From assembly GCF_024623455.1 (NCBI RefSeq), contig NZ_JANIPJ010000021.1:1-64000 (forward strand): 64,000 nucleotides of DNA. The letters run 5' to 3'. The DNA comes from Paenibacillus soyae (GTDB lineage: Bacteria > Bacillota > Bacilli > Paenibacillales > Paenibacillaceae). Below are positions 35,056 to 44,620 of the stretch, piece after piece (positions within the stretch are counted from its first letter, which is position 1; every line of letters starts with the position of its first letter). The notes beneath the pieces are model-generated. The model made no database searches. It worked only from the letters and a program-made list of their open reading frames with translations, and was not told where the DNA came from. The position numbers were made by a program, and so were the translations under genes.

Positions 35056-35640
35056 ATGAGTACAGAATTGATCATCTTGCTTCTGTCCGTCGGCGTATCT
35101 GCCATAGGCTCGATTTGGATTATACAGTACGATTGGAAGCGCTACGGCGCGCTGTATCTCATAAGCGCAGTAGTCGGCAATATCCTATGCTATATTTTCA
35201 TCCAGCTTGGTTTCTACGAATTTCCGCGCGTGCTTCTTGGCCATTTGTTCAAAATCCCGTTCTTCGAGGTGCTTACGATCTTCCCGTTCTACGTCTTGTT
35301 CGGGGTCCGGTTCAGCCCGAAGAGGTGGGGCTGGAAAATTCCGTTCTACTGGGTTCTGGTCCACGTGGGCATGACGGGGGAGCTGCTCGCCGTCAACTTC
35401 ACGGACATTATCCGGTACAAGAATTACTGGGACACTTGGGATTCGTATACGTGGTGGTGGATTTTCCTGCTCGCCTTCGACTACGTCGGAGGGCTGATCG
35501 TTCCGGAGTCCAAGCGCAGGCCGATTGACGCGGACCTTCATTTCCGGTTCGGTAGGCCCGGATGGTTCATCATCCATTTCATTCTGATCGTCACCATATT
35601 CCTGGCTGGCTTCTACGTCGGCAGACTCTCCATAAAATAA
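35056..35640 (+). CDS. CBO0543 family membrane protein
   Basis: A 194-residue integral membrane protein with about five helices, resembling CBO0543 proteins: WIIQYDWKRYGALYLISAVVGNILCYIF near the N-terminus and the Trp-rich YTWWWIFLLAFDYVGGL. Function is unknown. ATG 35056 follows AAGGAGCC; the frame is open upstream but has no better start. It converges on the amylopullulanase gene through a shared terminator. Confidence 0.75.
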   Translation: MSTELIILLLSVGVSAIGSIWIIQYDWKRYGALYLISAVVGNILCYIFIQLGFYEFPRVLLGHLFKIPFFEVLTIFPFYVLFGVRFSPKRWGWKIPFYWVLVHVGMTGELLAVNFTDIIRYKNYWDTWDSYTWWWIFLLAFDYVGGLIVPESKRRPIDADLHFRFGRPGWFIIHFILIVTIFLAGFYVGRLSIK

Positions 35641-35643
35641 AAC

Positions 35644-35682
35644 GAGGCCCAGCTCGCCGCTTCCGGCGGCCTGGGCCTCTTC
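35644..35682. terminator. Bidirectional terminator before the amylopullulanase gene
   Basis: GAGGCCCAG (35644-35652) and CTGGGCCTC (35671-35679) pair with an inner CCG/CGG. It is shared by the converging CBO0543 and amylopullulanase genes. Confidence 0.75.
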
Positions 35683-35689
35683 TCTGAGG

Positions 35690-38600
35690 TTATTGAATAG
35701 CTTTCAGCAAGTTGTATACGGCTTGCGCGCTTTCGGCGCGGGACAGGCGCTCGCCCGGAGCGAAGCTTCCGTCCGCGCGACCTTTAACCAACTCCAGCTC
35801 GGCGGCCGCGGATACATCCTGCAGCGCCCACGAGCTGACGGCGTCAAAATCCGTGAATGCCGGCGCTGGCGCGGACTCCTCTTGCGCTTCGCCGACCAAT
35901 CGGTAAGCCCGAATCAGCATGGCCGCCATCTCCTCGCGGGTGATCGCTTCCTCCGGCGCGAATCGTCCGTCTCCGCGTCCGTTCACGATGCCAAGCTCGT
36001 AAGCGGCTTCCGCGTAAGGAGCAAACCAAGCATCCGCAGGCACATCCGTGAAGGCGCCTTCGGCTCCGGCCGGCTCCATTCCCGGCAGCAGCGCGGACAC
36101 CAGCATTTTCGCAAATTGGGCGCGGGTCACATCCGCATCCGGAGCAAACCTCTGTCCATCCATGCCGTCCACGATGCCTTTCGCCGCGAGCGACTTCACC
36201 GCAGCCGCCGCCCAATGGCCAGTCGGCAGATCGGAGAAGCTTCGGTCGATCTCCAGCACGCCATAGGCGCTGAAGTGGCTGAGCTCGGCTGTCATAACGC
36301 CGTCTTGCAGCCATCCGCCTACATAGATCAGCTCGCCTTCCTCGCCGATGTAGTAGATGCCCGTCGTATCCTCATTCATTCCGTCCGGCACCTCGAACGC
36401 GATAGAAACCGGCTCTTCGAATTCGCTGACGGCGCCAACCTCCTTGCCGCCCTTCATCACGGCGATTCGGAAGTCGTAGACCGTTCCGCCTTGTTTAATG
36501 AGGATACCCTCGCTTTCATAGCCATCAAACGCGGCCTTCAGCTCTTCCTCCGACAACGGCTTCGCTTGGAACAGGATGAACGTATCCGAAGTACGTTCGT
36601 TCGCCGGCACCAAGTCGGCTGCCGCGACCAACGCTTCCTTCGGCAGCGTAATTGTAATTCCGTCCGTCACGATCTCGAGATTGTTTCCGCCCAGCAGCGA
36701 TGCGGCTTGAATCGGCAGCACTGCTCCTGTCGCGCCCGCTTTCAGCTCGACCGCCGCTTTGCCGTCCTTGCCGCTTGCGAGCTCGCCGGACGTTACCGTC
36801 TCGGCTCCCGGCCATTGCGGAGTCGGCGTAGTGCCGCCCGGAACCGTAATCACTGGCGGCGTGACATCGTCGCTCAGAATGACCGTTCCGCCGCCCGACC
36901 GGCTCGGCACTTGAACGGCAAGCTTGCCGTCTGCGGACACGGTGTACGTTCTGCCGCTATATTCGTCCTCGACCTTCGTGCCCGGGGCGAATGGCGCGTC
37001 CAGCGTCACCGATACGGCTTCGTTTTTGGTGTTGATAATCGTAACGATATTCTCGTTGTTGTAGGACTTGTTGAAGGCCAGGTAGCCATGCTCATCCGAG
37101 CCGGCCAGCTTCGTCCGCTCGCCCTTCGCGTACACCTTCGAGTAGTTCGCCCGAATGTTCAGCAGCTTCTTGTAATGCCCGTGAAGCTGCGCTTCTTCGT
37201 CCAGCTGATCCCAAGGCATGTCGTCTCTGTTCTGGCTGAATTGACCTTCGTTCATATCCCCGGCGTTCGCGCCCGACTGACCGAGCTCCTCGCCGTAGTA
37301 GATGACCGGCATGCCCTTGGCCGTAATCTGCAGAGCCGCCGCGATCATCAGCTTGCTCTTGTCGCCTCCCACATAGTGGGACAAGAAGCCGTTCTCGTCA
37401 TGGCTGCTCAGGAATTGGCCCATCGTCTTCGTGTTCGACAGCTTCGATTCGCGGTCCTGAAGATAAGCGTCCACCTCGTCGATGCTGCCGTTCGCGAAGT
37501 CACGCGCACGCTCCTTGAAGCCGAAGTCCAGCAGCGCGTCCATCTGACCGCTGTCTAACATGCCTCCGTCGCTTTCCACCGTGCCGCCAAAATATTCGCC
37601 CATCAGCTTGAAGCTTGGATCAAGCTTGGTCAGCGCGTTTTTGAAGGCGACCCAAGTCGTCGTCTCGACGTGCTTCACCGTATCGACGCGGAAGTAGTCG
37701 ATCGTGTCCCCGCGCTCCGTCTTGGCCCATTCCAGCCAGCCCGTTTGCCATTCAATGATCTGCTCGCGAACCTCGGCGTTTTCCGTCATGAGATCCGGCA
37801 GAGACTGCAGCTCGCCCTTCGTCGGATTAACATCCGCCGACAAGCCGTTCGTCCGCAGCATGCCCTCGAACCGTTCTTTATCCGCCTCGGTAACGCCCTC
37901 GTAGTTATCGTTCGGCTTCAGGCCGTAGCCCGTATGATTCACCACGACGTCTACCATAACTTTAATGCCGAGATCATGCGCATCCTCGATTAGCTTCTTG
38001 AACATATCCATGTCGCCCAGATGCTCGTCGAGCTGCGTGAAGTCCTTCGCCCAGTAGCCCGTGTAACCGTATTGCTTAGATTTGACTTTAAAATCCACGC
38101 CTTTGTTGAAGTCGATATTGTCGACGATCGGCGTAATCCAGATCGTGTTAATACCGAGTTCATCCAAGTACGGCAGCTTGCTGATCAGCCCTTTGAAATC
38201 GCCGCCGTGATACGCCTCCGGATGGGTCTTGTCGACATTCTCGTTGTTCGTCTTGTCGCCGTCCTCGAATCGGTCGGTCAGCAGGAAGTAGATGCGCGAC
38301 TCATCGTAATCGAAGTCCAGCTCGCCCGCGAACGTTCTCGGCTTGACCGTCACGTTCACCGTGTGGCTGTGCGAGTTGCCGTACTCATCCACCAGCGTGA
38401 CCGGTATGCTCTTCACGCCGGCCGTTACGTTCTCCTTGACCGAGATGGTATGAGCCATGAGCTCTGTATTGAACGGCGAGTTCGCCGCGCCGCCCAGCGC
38501 GGTAAGGTCCATGTAGCCCTCGCGGAACGAAAGCGGCTCGGACGTCTGCGCGCTTACGCGAAGCACCGCGCTTTCTTCATAGTGAATAGCTCCCGGCTCG

Positions 38601-41600
38601 ACGCTGCCGCTGAGCGTCACCTCCGGCTCCTGGTACGAGATGACCGATTTGCCGTCCTGCGTATTCGTCGGATCATTGCGTTCGATCGTCTCGCCGTCCC
38701 TCGTCACGAGGAAGCTGTATTCGTAGCTGTCAGGCTCTACATTCTCAAGCGTGTATTCGTACCATTCCTTCTCCTCGTCATAGACCATAAGATAGGATTG
38801 GCCGTCAATTTTTACTTGGACGCCGGTGATCGTATCCATGAGTCCCTGTCTGAATAGGCTTTCATCCCGGTACCGGAAGGTAATGTCTCCATCCAGCAGA
38901 TACGGACCGTCGATCGATGGGAACAGATCGAGTTCTCCGACCATGCTGTGAACGTTCACCTTCGTATATTGGTCGCCGTCTCCGAGCGGGATGACGCGGT
39001 CGTAGCCGATATCCTTCTTCGCCGTTGCCCAGTCTGTGCCTTTGCGGAGAACGAAGCCGACGCTGACCGCGTCCTCATGCACGTCGATCATGGCCGTCGC
39101 CACGCCGTTCTCAATTTTGTCGAATAAAATTTCGCCGTCTTTCACGCCGGTTCCCCATACCCAAATATTCCAGTCCGTATAATTCCCGTCCGGACGAATG
39201 TAGTTGAACTGCACCACTCTCGCGGCGGCCGCTTCTTGCACCTCGACTTCCACGATCGCGCTGAAACCGGCATATTTAACGGTAATTTGCGCATGGCCTA
39301 CGCCGAGAGCCGTAATCTTACCGCTGGAAGACACGGATGCCACCTTCGAATTGCTCGATTCGAAGCTTGCTCCGCTTCTGACCTTCTCCCGGCTGCCGCC
39401 CTCATACTTCGCGTAGACGGATATCGTGCTCGTCTCGTTGACCTTCAGCTCACGCTCGCTGTCGTCGGTCTCAATCGACACCATCTCCGGGGCGTCCGCA
39501 TCCATGCGGATGATGACCGCGCTGAGCGGATCGATGGTGATGGAGGAATCCGTTAAAGTGAAGCCGGATGCGGACAATACCGCCGTCGTGCCCGCTTCGT
39601 CGTTATCGACGACGACCGTGCCCTCCGTCAGATCTTCCTTAAGGGTCAGCATGCGGCTCTCGTCATCTGCGTTAATGAACACATAATAATGACCGCTGCC
39701 GTCCATGGCGACGTTTTTGTAGCCGATCAACAGATCGGAGGCCTTTATTTCCGGCGCGTCCAGCAGCGTGACATTCGAGTTGACGAGGTCCTGATCGCCA
39801 AGACGGAACGCGTCCGTCGACTTGCGAAGCGCGATAAGACCTTTCGTATATTCGCTGGTTACATGGTTGACCGGATAAGCAGCCTCGTCCGTCGCTTTCG
39901 CCCAGTCGAACTTGTTGATCGCATCGGAGGAGTCGTAGGAATCGTGAACGAAATAACCGAACACTTCCCCGTTCTCGTCCTCCAGCGCATGATATTTCTG
40001 CTCCGGCACGCCCTCGGCGAGCCACTGCTTAGTCCGGCCGTACTCCTGCCCTGCATGCAGGAACGAAGTGCCCTGCGACGTCATCATGATCAGATTGCCG
40101 AGGCGGATTCGTTTATGAATCTCCAGGTTATTCTCCGCGATCGCAGGGTCCTTCTTAATGGACTGCGCGATAACGTCATACAGCGGGAGGTTGTCGTGCG
40201 CTTCGATATACGGCACGATGTCGCCCGGATCATCTTCGTTCACGTTGCTTGGCTGACCCTTAATATTGTTCAGGATCGTCTGAATGTCCCGCGCGCCGCC
40301 CGTGATGAAGCGGGGCTCGCCCTCGGAGCCGTAGCCGGACTTCAGCTCGTTGCGGATCTCGTCTGAGAATACGCCGACGCTGTCCGTCTTGTTCATCCAG
40401 TCTTGATCCGCGGCCATGCCGGCAAGCGAAGGATCCGACAGATTGCCCTTGAACGTGCGCCAGCCTTCGCCGATGAACAACGCGTCCGGGTTTATCGAGA
40501 CAGCCTCGTCATACGCCTTCTGCACGGCCGGATACGACGCGTCGCCCATCATGTCCCAGCGCATGCCGTCGATCTTGTATTCGTCGAACCAATATTTCAC
40601 CGAATCGACCATCAGCTTCTCGGCCATGGCGCGGTTCGTTGCCAGGTTGTTGCCGAAGTCGCCGAGGAACTTGCCGCTCGCGTCCTGGAACGCGTAGTAG
40701 TTCGGTACGATGTCGTTCAAGAAATCGGCTTTCGCCATATGCGTGTAGACGACGTCGAGCACGACGCCCATACCCGCTTCATGGATCGCGTCGATGAGCT
40801 CCTTCAGCTCCCGAACGCGCAGCTCGGGATCCATCGCATTTTCCGAATACGCGCCATCCGGCGAAAAGTAGCTGTGCGGGTCATAGCCCCAGTTGTATTC
40901 GTTGCCGACCGCTGAGTATTCCATCTGGCGCTCATCCATCGCCAGCTCGTCGCCGTAATACCATGCCATCACCGGCAGGAGCTGAATATGCGTCACGCCG
41001 AGCGACTGAATATAAGGCAGCTTGTCGATGAACGCTTTGTAAGTGCCGAAGCGCGCCGTCAGATCGCCATCGATGGACGGATCGGACGTGAAGTCGCGAA
41101 TATGGGCTTCCCAAATGACCGCATCCTCGCGCTTCTCGTAGCCATCGATTTGGGCATAACCGAAGCCTGCCGGATCGGTACCGCTCAAGTCGACGATTGC
41201 CGCCTTGCCGACCGTGTCCCCATCGGGTCCGGCTTCTCCTGCCGTATTAACGCGGAACTCGGCCATCGACTTGGCGTAAGGATCGAGCACTTTCTTCGTG
41301 ACGCCGTCGTTCGTCACTTCATACTGGTAATAGTAGCCGCGAAGGTCTTCGATGCCTTCCGTCGACATGTTGGCTGGACCGGCCTTCGCCGACCAGACGC
41401 CGTCATCCCCAAGCGCGAGCTCCACGCTCCCGACCAGGATCGCAGTATCGTCTTTATCGTAGAACTTCGCCGTCACCTTGCTTGCCTTCGGCGCCCACAG
41501 CTTCAGAGTCACGCCTCCGTCGGCATAGGTCGCTCCCAAGTCGTTGCCGTTGTAGGCATACTTGCTGTCAATCAGGCGCCAGCCGACATTCGCCGCTATG

Positions 41601-42916
41601 TCTATACCGTTATATTGCACGGCGAGAGGAACGCGAGCCATATCAATGTTTGCCGTCAGGGTCAGCGACACGCTGGTTCCGGATGTCACGGCCGCAGTCT
41701 GAATAGCAAGAGGCTCGCCTTCACTGTCTACGACTGTAACGTCTTTGAGCACAACGTCCGTGTTCAGTCCTTCTGTCGTCGTAAAACCAAGAAGAAGCCC
41801 GTTGTCCGAGACGATCTCGGCCGACAGCAGCGCCTTAGCTACCTCTCCGGACGGCGACGAGTATACCTTATCGTCTCCTTGCTTGATCCATATCTCGTTC
41901 ATGTCCGGCGATGTCAGGATGACGGACTTGTCACCGCCGTCCTTGGCCTCCGTCGAGAGGTTCAAGACCAGAAACCCTACCTTCGAAGCATTGTCCGCAA
42001 GCTTCACGTCGATATAAGCGCCGTAATTGTCACGCTTATCTGCCGGAAACGCCGTTGCCCCGCCGGGCCACCCCGTCGACGGTGCCGCCACATGCTCCCA
42101 CAGCCACAGCCCGAATGCATCATAATCGCCGGCCGGCCGATTGTAATGAATGCGTAAGTGCCCGTCCGGCACCGGATCCGTTGGCGCCGGCACGATGAAC
42201 TCGCTCTTCACTTCGTTCGTTGCCTTGTTATAGCTGAACGTAACAGGCAGCTCTTGCGGTAGGCTAAGCACCGCATTCGAGCCCGGATAGGCTTGGTGGT
42301 CCCAGCTGTTACCCAGCACGACTTTATATTCGTAGTTACCTTCCGGCACATTCGCCGTCATGGTGTACACGTTGTCATAATCGTCATCCGACATGATCAA
42401 CGACGAAGCGGAAGGACTCCAATCGTCCGACTCGCTGATTTCCGATTGCAGGCTTCCCACCACTCTCGGCAGCTCCGCCGTTCCCAGCGGAGCGTAGTAC
42501 GTCGAGTCCGCAATCTTCTTCGTTGCGTGGTTGTAGTAGAATGTTACATCGGCTGCTTCCTCCAGCGTCAGCACGATATTGCCGTTATTGCTTGTCGCGT
42601 CCGGCTTCGTATAGCTGCCGTGACCATAGTTTTCGTCCCAAGTGCCGTTAAGCGCTACTTTGTACTCGTACGTGCCAGCCTGAAGCGTACCCTTGAAGGA
42701 GTAGTTCCCTCCCCCTAAGCTGGTCATATCCGTAGCCGATTCCTTCGGCTCCCAGTCGCTGGCCGCGCCAAGCTCCGTTTGCAGCGATCCCACAAGCGTC
42801 ACCCTGCTCGGCGCCTCCTCGTCCGCCCGGACCGGCGCAATCCCCATTGTCGTCCAGGTCAGCGCCGCCGCAAGAGCGATGGCCATCTGCTGCCTGAACC
42901 TTTTGAACCGTACCAT
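35690..42916 (-). CDS. Secreted, S-layer-anchored amylopullulanase (two GH13 domains)
   Basis: A bifunctional starch-degrading protein of 2408 residues. A signal peptide (about 1-32) is followed by two beta-sandwich starch-binding X25-like modules and a CBM41-type module (HLRIHYNRPAGDYDAFG). A pullulanase GH13 domain comes next, with YNWGYDP, nucleophile Asp in GMRWDMM near 787, acid Glu in FIGEGW and AHDN. Then come a Big2-like domain, a second CBM41 and an alpha-amylase GH13 domain (DVVVNHTG, RVDTVKH near 1745, GEYFGG, SSHDENG). Three SLH domains end it (about 2225-2408). It cuts alpha-1,6 and alpha-1,4 bonds at the cell surface. ATG 42916 with GGGAGAC is preferred over the longer frame to 43117. 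Its upstream region carries carbon-control operators. Confidence 0.93.
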   Translation of the reverse strand: MVRFKRFRQQMAIALAAALTWTTMGIAPVRADEEAPSRVTLVGSLQTELGAASDWEPKESATDMTSLGGGNYSFKGTLQAGTYEYKVALNGTWDENYGHGSYTKPDATSNNGNIVLTLEEAADVTFYYNHATKKIADSTYYAPLGTAELPRVVGSLQSEISESDDWSPSASSLIMSDDDYDNVYTMTANVPEGNYEYKVVLGNSWDHQAYPGSNAVLSLPQELPVTFSYNKATNEVKSEFIVPAPTDPVPDGHLRIHYNRPAGDYDAFGLWLWEHVAAPSTGWPGGATAFPADKRDNYGAYIDVKLADNASKVGFLVLNLSTEAKDGGDKSVILTSPDMNEIWIKQGDDKVYSSPSGEVAKALLSAEIVSDNGLLLGFTTTEGLNTDVVLKDVTVVDSEGEPLAIQTAAVTSGTSVSLTLTANIDMARVPLAVQYNGIDIAANVGWRLIDSKYAYNGNDLGATYADGGVTLKLWAPKASKVTAKFYDKDDTAILVGSVELALGDDGVWSAKAGPANMSTEGIEDLRGYYYQYEVTNDGVTKKVLDPYAKSMAEFRVNTAGEAGPDGDTVGKAAIVDLSGTDPAGFGYAQIDGYEKREDAVIWEAHIRDFTSDPSIDGDLTARFGTYKAFIDKLPYIQSLGVTHIQLLPVMAWYYGDELAMDERQMEYSAVGNEYNWGYDPHSYFSPDGAYSENAMDPELRVRELKELIDAIHEAGMGVVLDVVYTHMAKADFLNDIVPNYYAFQDASGKFLGDFGNNLATNRAMAEKLMVDSVKYWFDEYKIDGMRWDMMGDASYPAVQKAYDEAVSINPDALFIGEGWRTFKGNLSDPSLAGMAADQDWMNKTDSVGVFSDEIRNELKSGYGSEGEPRFITGGARDIQTILNNIKGQPSNVNEDDPGDIVPYIEAHDNLPLYDVIAQSIKKDPAIAENNLEIHKRIRLGNLIMMTSQGTSFLHAGQEYGRTKQWLAEGVPEQKYHALEDENGEVFGYFVHDSYDSSDAINKFDWAKATDEAAYPVNHVTSEYTKGLIALRKSTDAFRLGDQDLVNSNVTLLDAPEIKASDLLIGYKNVAMDGSGHYYVFINADDESRMLTLKEDLTEGTVVVDNDEAGTTAVLSASGFTLTDSSITIDPLSAVIIRMDADAPEMVSIETDDSERELKVNETSTISVYAKYEGGSREKVRSGASFESSNSKVASVSSSGKITALGVGHAQITVKYAGFSAIVEVEVQEAAAARVVQFNYIRPDGNYTDWNIWVWGTGVKDGEILFDKIENGVATAMIDVHEDAVSVGFVLRKGTDWATAKKDIGYDRVIPLGDGDQYTKVNVHSMVGELDLFPSIDGPYLLDGDITFRYRDESLFRQGLMDTITGVQVKIDGQSYLMVYDEEKEWYEYTLENVEPDSYEYSFLVTRDGETIERNDPTNTQDGKSVISYQEPEVTLSGSVEPGAIHYEESAVLRVSAQTSEPLSFREGYMDLTALGGAANSPFNTELMAHTISVKENVTAGVKSIPVTLVDEYGNSHSHTVNVTVKPRTFAGELDFDYDESRIYFLLTDRFEDGDKTNNENVDKTHPEAYHGGDFKGLISKLPYLDELGINTIWITPIVDNIDFNKGVDFKVKSKQYGYTGYWAKDFTQLDEHLGDMDMFKKLIEDAHDLGIKVMVDVVVNHTGYGLKPNDNYEGVTEADKERFEGMLRTNGLSADVNPTKGELQSLPDLMTENAEVREQIIEWQTGWLEWAKTERGDTIDYFRVDTVKHVETTTWVAFKNALTKLDPSFKLMGEYFGGTVESDGGMLDSGQMDALLDFGFKERARDFANGSIDEVDAYLQDRESKLSNTKTMGQFLSSHDENGFLSHYVGGDKSKLMIAAALQITAKGMPVIYYGEELGQSGANAGDMNEGQFSQNRDDMPWDQLDEEAQLHGHYKKLLNIRANYSKVYAKGERTKLAGSDEHGYLAFNKSYNNENIVTIINTKNEAVSVTLDAPFAPGTKVEDEYSGRTYTVSADGKLAVQVPSRSGGGTVILSDDVTPPVITVPGGTTPTPQWPGAETVTSGELASGKDGKAAVELKAGATGAVLPIQAASLLGGNNLEIVTDGITITLPKEALVAAADLVPANERTSDTFILFQAKPLSEEELKAAFDGYESEGILIKQGGTVYDFRIAVMKGGKEVGAVSEFEEPVSIAFEVPDGMNEDTTGIYYIGEEGELIYVGGWLQDGVMTAELSHFSAYGVLEIDRSFSDLPTGHWAAAAVKSLAAKGIVDGMDGQRFAPDADVTRAQFAKMLVSALLPGMEPAGAEGAFTDVPADAWFAPYAEAAYELGIVNGRGDGRFAPEEAITREEMAAMLIRAYRLVGEAQEESAPAPAFTDFDAVSSWALQDVSAAAELELVKGRADGSFAPGERLSRAESAQAVYNLLKAIQ

Positions 42917-43007
42917 AAAACAAGTCTCCCTTCCCTTTCCCGTTTGAACGCCTTCCGTACCTGACGAAGTCTGCTGCTTCGCCGCTTGGCTGCTTTCTCG
43001 ACATGTT

Positions 43008-43023
43008 GCGCAATCGTTTGCAC
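43008..43023. promoter_or_regulatory. LacI-type operator in the amylopullulanase leader
   Basis: GCGCAATCGTTTGCAC is a 16-bp imperfect palindrome of the LacI/MalR/CcpA type, about 85 bp downstream of the predicted start point. It may act as a roadblock site. Confidence 0.5.
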
Positions 43024-43095
43024 AAATGGCAAAAATAAAAGCATCCGTACCCAAGTATTCCTTCCCGACTGATGATTTACTGGAAAATACCACTT

Positions 43096-43111
43096 GTAAG
43101 CGTTTGCTTAC
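43096..43111. promoter_or_regulatory. Operator/cre-like palindrome at the amylopullulanase start point
   Basis: GTAAGC-GTTT-GCTTAC is a perfect inverted repeat. TGTAAGCGTTTGCT matches the cre consensus at most positions. It overlaps the predicted transcription start. Confidence 0.65.
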
Positions 43112-43115
43112 TGCC

Positions 43116-43145
43116 ATTTTACGACCAGCAATAAAGCGCTGTCAA
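43116..43145 (-). promoter_or_regulatory. Promoter of the amylopullulanase gene
   Basis: On the minus strand TTGACA (43145-43140) and TAAAAT (43121-43116) have 18-bp spacing. The leader to ATG 42916 is about 190 nt. A third LacI-like half-palindrome, TGACAACGTTTGCG, lies upstream at 43203-43216. Confidence 0.65.
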
Positions 43146-43373
43146 TAAAAATTAAAGCGGTTATCACAAAACGAATATAAATTGACTGGATTCGGCGAGT
43201 TGTGACAACGTTTGCGCATTATGTATGCGGGCTGGCATTCCCCCTTCTTTCGAGTCAACCGAGCTTATATATGATCCCGATAACCCAAAAAAACCGTTTA
43301 CAACCGAACGTGCATTCTTTAAGATAGCTGTATGGATTAATTTACCATAACAGACAGTGTCATTGAATGGAGA

Positions 43374-44156
43374 GTGGCTGGCATAGAGGCTAAACGCAGC
43401 ATTTCATCCGGCACAAAAACCGTATTAATCATCATAGGGTCTATATTTGCGTTTCTCTTTCTGCTAGTCGCTATACCGATAGGCGCCATACTTATTTTCA
43501 TTTTCGATTTTTCTCTATTTCAAGAAAAGGCGAGCGTGAGCACGACGGCTTATATCAAAGAATCGAATGTGCCCGAAGGCGACATGTTTGCGAGGTTTGA
43601 GCATTATTATGAGACGCTAATTGAGGGTGAACGGGGAATTACCCATCAGATTCAGCTCGTAGACAACAGAGAGTCTTATTTAGTGGCAGGATACTCATAC
43701 AAACTCAGATATAAAGAAGGCAAAAGGGGTAACGAAATTACTAAAGCAGCTCGGGTCTCCGAGGAGGACGGCATAAGGTTCCGATTGTACGAAGCCGCGC
43801 TCGATTCGAACGATGACGGCCAGCTTAGAGTCGTGAAGGGCCCCCTTATTCTAACCGAGGAGACAACGGAGGGATACCGCTGGAATGGCGTAGAGCTGGA
43901 GCTTCATCGAGACTATATGCTGAAAGCAGCGATAATTTCCAATGAACAGGGCTTCTACGTCGAGATCGGGGACGAGCCGGGGTATTATTTTCACGTCCTA
44001 TACAATGCCGGTTCCCTGGAACCCAACCCTCTTACTTTAAACTTCGATATTACCGACGGTATGCTCTATGGCCATGACGATGATTATTTCCTGATCTTCA
44101 GCGAGCATGATCAAATGCGGCAGCTCATCCATGAGATGCAAGTCGAACTTCAATAA
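43374..44156 (+). CDS. Hypothetical single-TM protein
   Basis: A 260-residue protein with one N-terminal membrane helix (about 15-43) and an external domain of about 210 residues with no recognised family. The outer part is acidic and beta-rich. Start is uncertain: GTG 43374 sits very close to GGAG, and no better in-frame start is visible. It is upstream of the first VOC gene, 22 bp away, perhaps as one transcript. Confidence 0.6.
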   Translation: MAGIEAKRSISSGTKTVLIIIGSIFAFLFLLVAIPIGAILIFIFDFSLFQEKASVSTTAYIKESNVPEGDMFARFEHYYETLIEGERGITHQIQLVDNRESYLVAGYSYKLRYKEGKRGNEITKAARVSEEDGIRFRLYEAALDSNDDGQLRVVKGPLILTEETTEGYRWNGVELELHRDYMLKAAIISNEQGFYVEIGDEPGYYFHVLYNAGSLEPNPLTLNFDITDGMLYGHDDDYFLIFSEHDQMRQLIHEMQVELQ

Positions 44157-44178
44157 ACAAAGGAAACGAGGTCATGTT

Positions 44179-44553
44179 ATGTCAAAGATCGAGTTGAAAG
44201 GACCATCCATGGTACTGCTCGTCAGCGATCTGGAGAGGTCTATCGAGTTTTATCAACGTCTCGGATTCACCTATGAGCTTATTGGCGGCCCTGAGGTTGG
44301 GCACGTTCACATGACTCGGGATTCTGTCGTATTTATCTTGCACCCCGCGATGAATACGGACGATGTCCGCCCGTTCTCCTCGGCAGCCGGAGGATTATAT
44401 TTCGACGCCTTCTGCTACTGCGATGTTCGAAAGCTGCTAGAGGAGTTTAACGAGAAAGAGATTGTGATAGAGCGGGGACCCGATCTCAACGACTTCTTCA
44501 GCGAGTTTACTATCAAGGATCCCGACGGTTATCGCATCGCGTTCGGCGGCTAG
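44179..44553 (+). CDS. VOC (glyoxalase/bleomycin resistance) family protein
   Basis: A 124-residue vicinal oxygen chelate protein. A beta-alpha-beta-beta-beta module begins with MVLLVSDLERSIEFYQRLGF, and the end carries FTIKDPDGYRIAFG. ATG 44179 follows CGAGG by 7 nt. Members are dioxygenases, isomerases or drug-binding proteins, and metal ligands are not certain here. It converges on the MerR/TipAS gene. Confidence 0.85.
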   Translation: MSKIELKGPSMVLLVSDLERSIEFYQRLGFTYELIGGPEVGHVHMTRDSVVFILHPAMNTDDVRPFSSAAGGLYFDAFCYCDVRKLLEEFNEKEIVIERGPDLNDFFSEFTIKDPDGYRIAFGG

Positions 44554-44577
44554 AAGAGCTCGGCGCATTAGCCGAAC

Positions 44578-44613
44578 CGAGGAAGCTCATCCCGCATAGA
44601 GCGAGCTTCCTCG
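44578..44613. terminator. Hairpin between convergent genes
   Basis: CGAGGAAGCTC and GAGCTTCCTCG pair perfectly around ATCCCGCATAGAGC. No long T tract follows, so it may be a weak terminator for either side. Confidence 0.5.
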
Positions 44614-44620
44614 CCTGCCA

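Noticed and set aside
35693-37558. 621-residue ORF antisense to the amylopullulanase
   Set aside because: It mirrors a well-supported gene and has no recognisable motif.
43203-43216. TGACAACGTTTGCG as an independent cre site
   Set aside because: Three mismatches to the consensus and distance from the promoter; kept only as a supporting half-palindrome.
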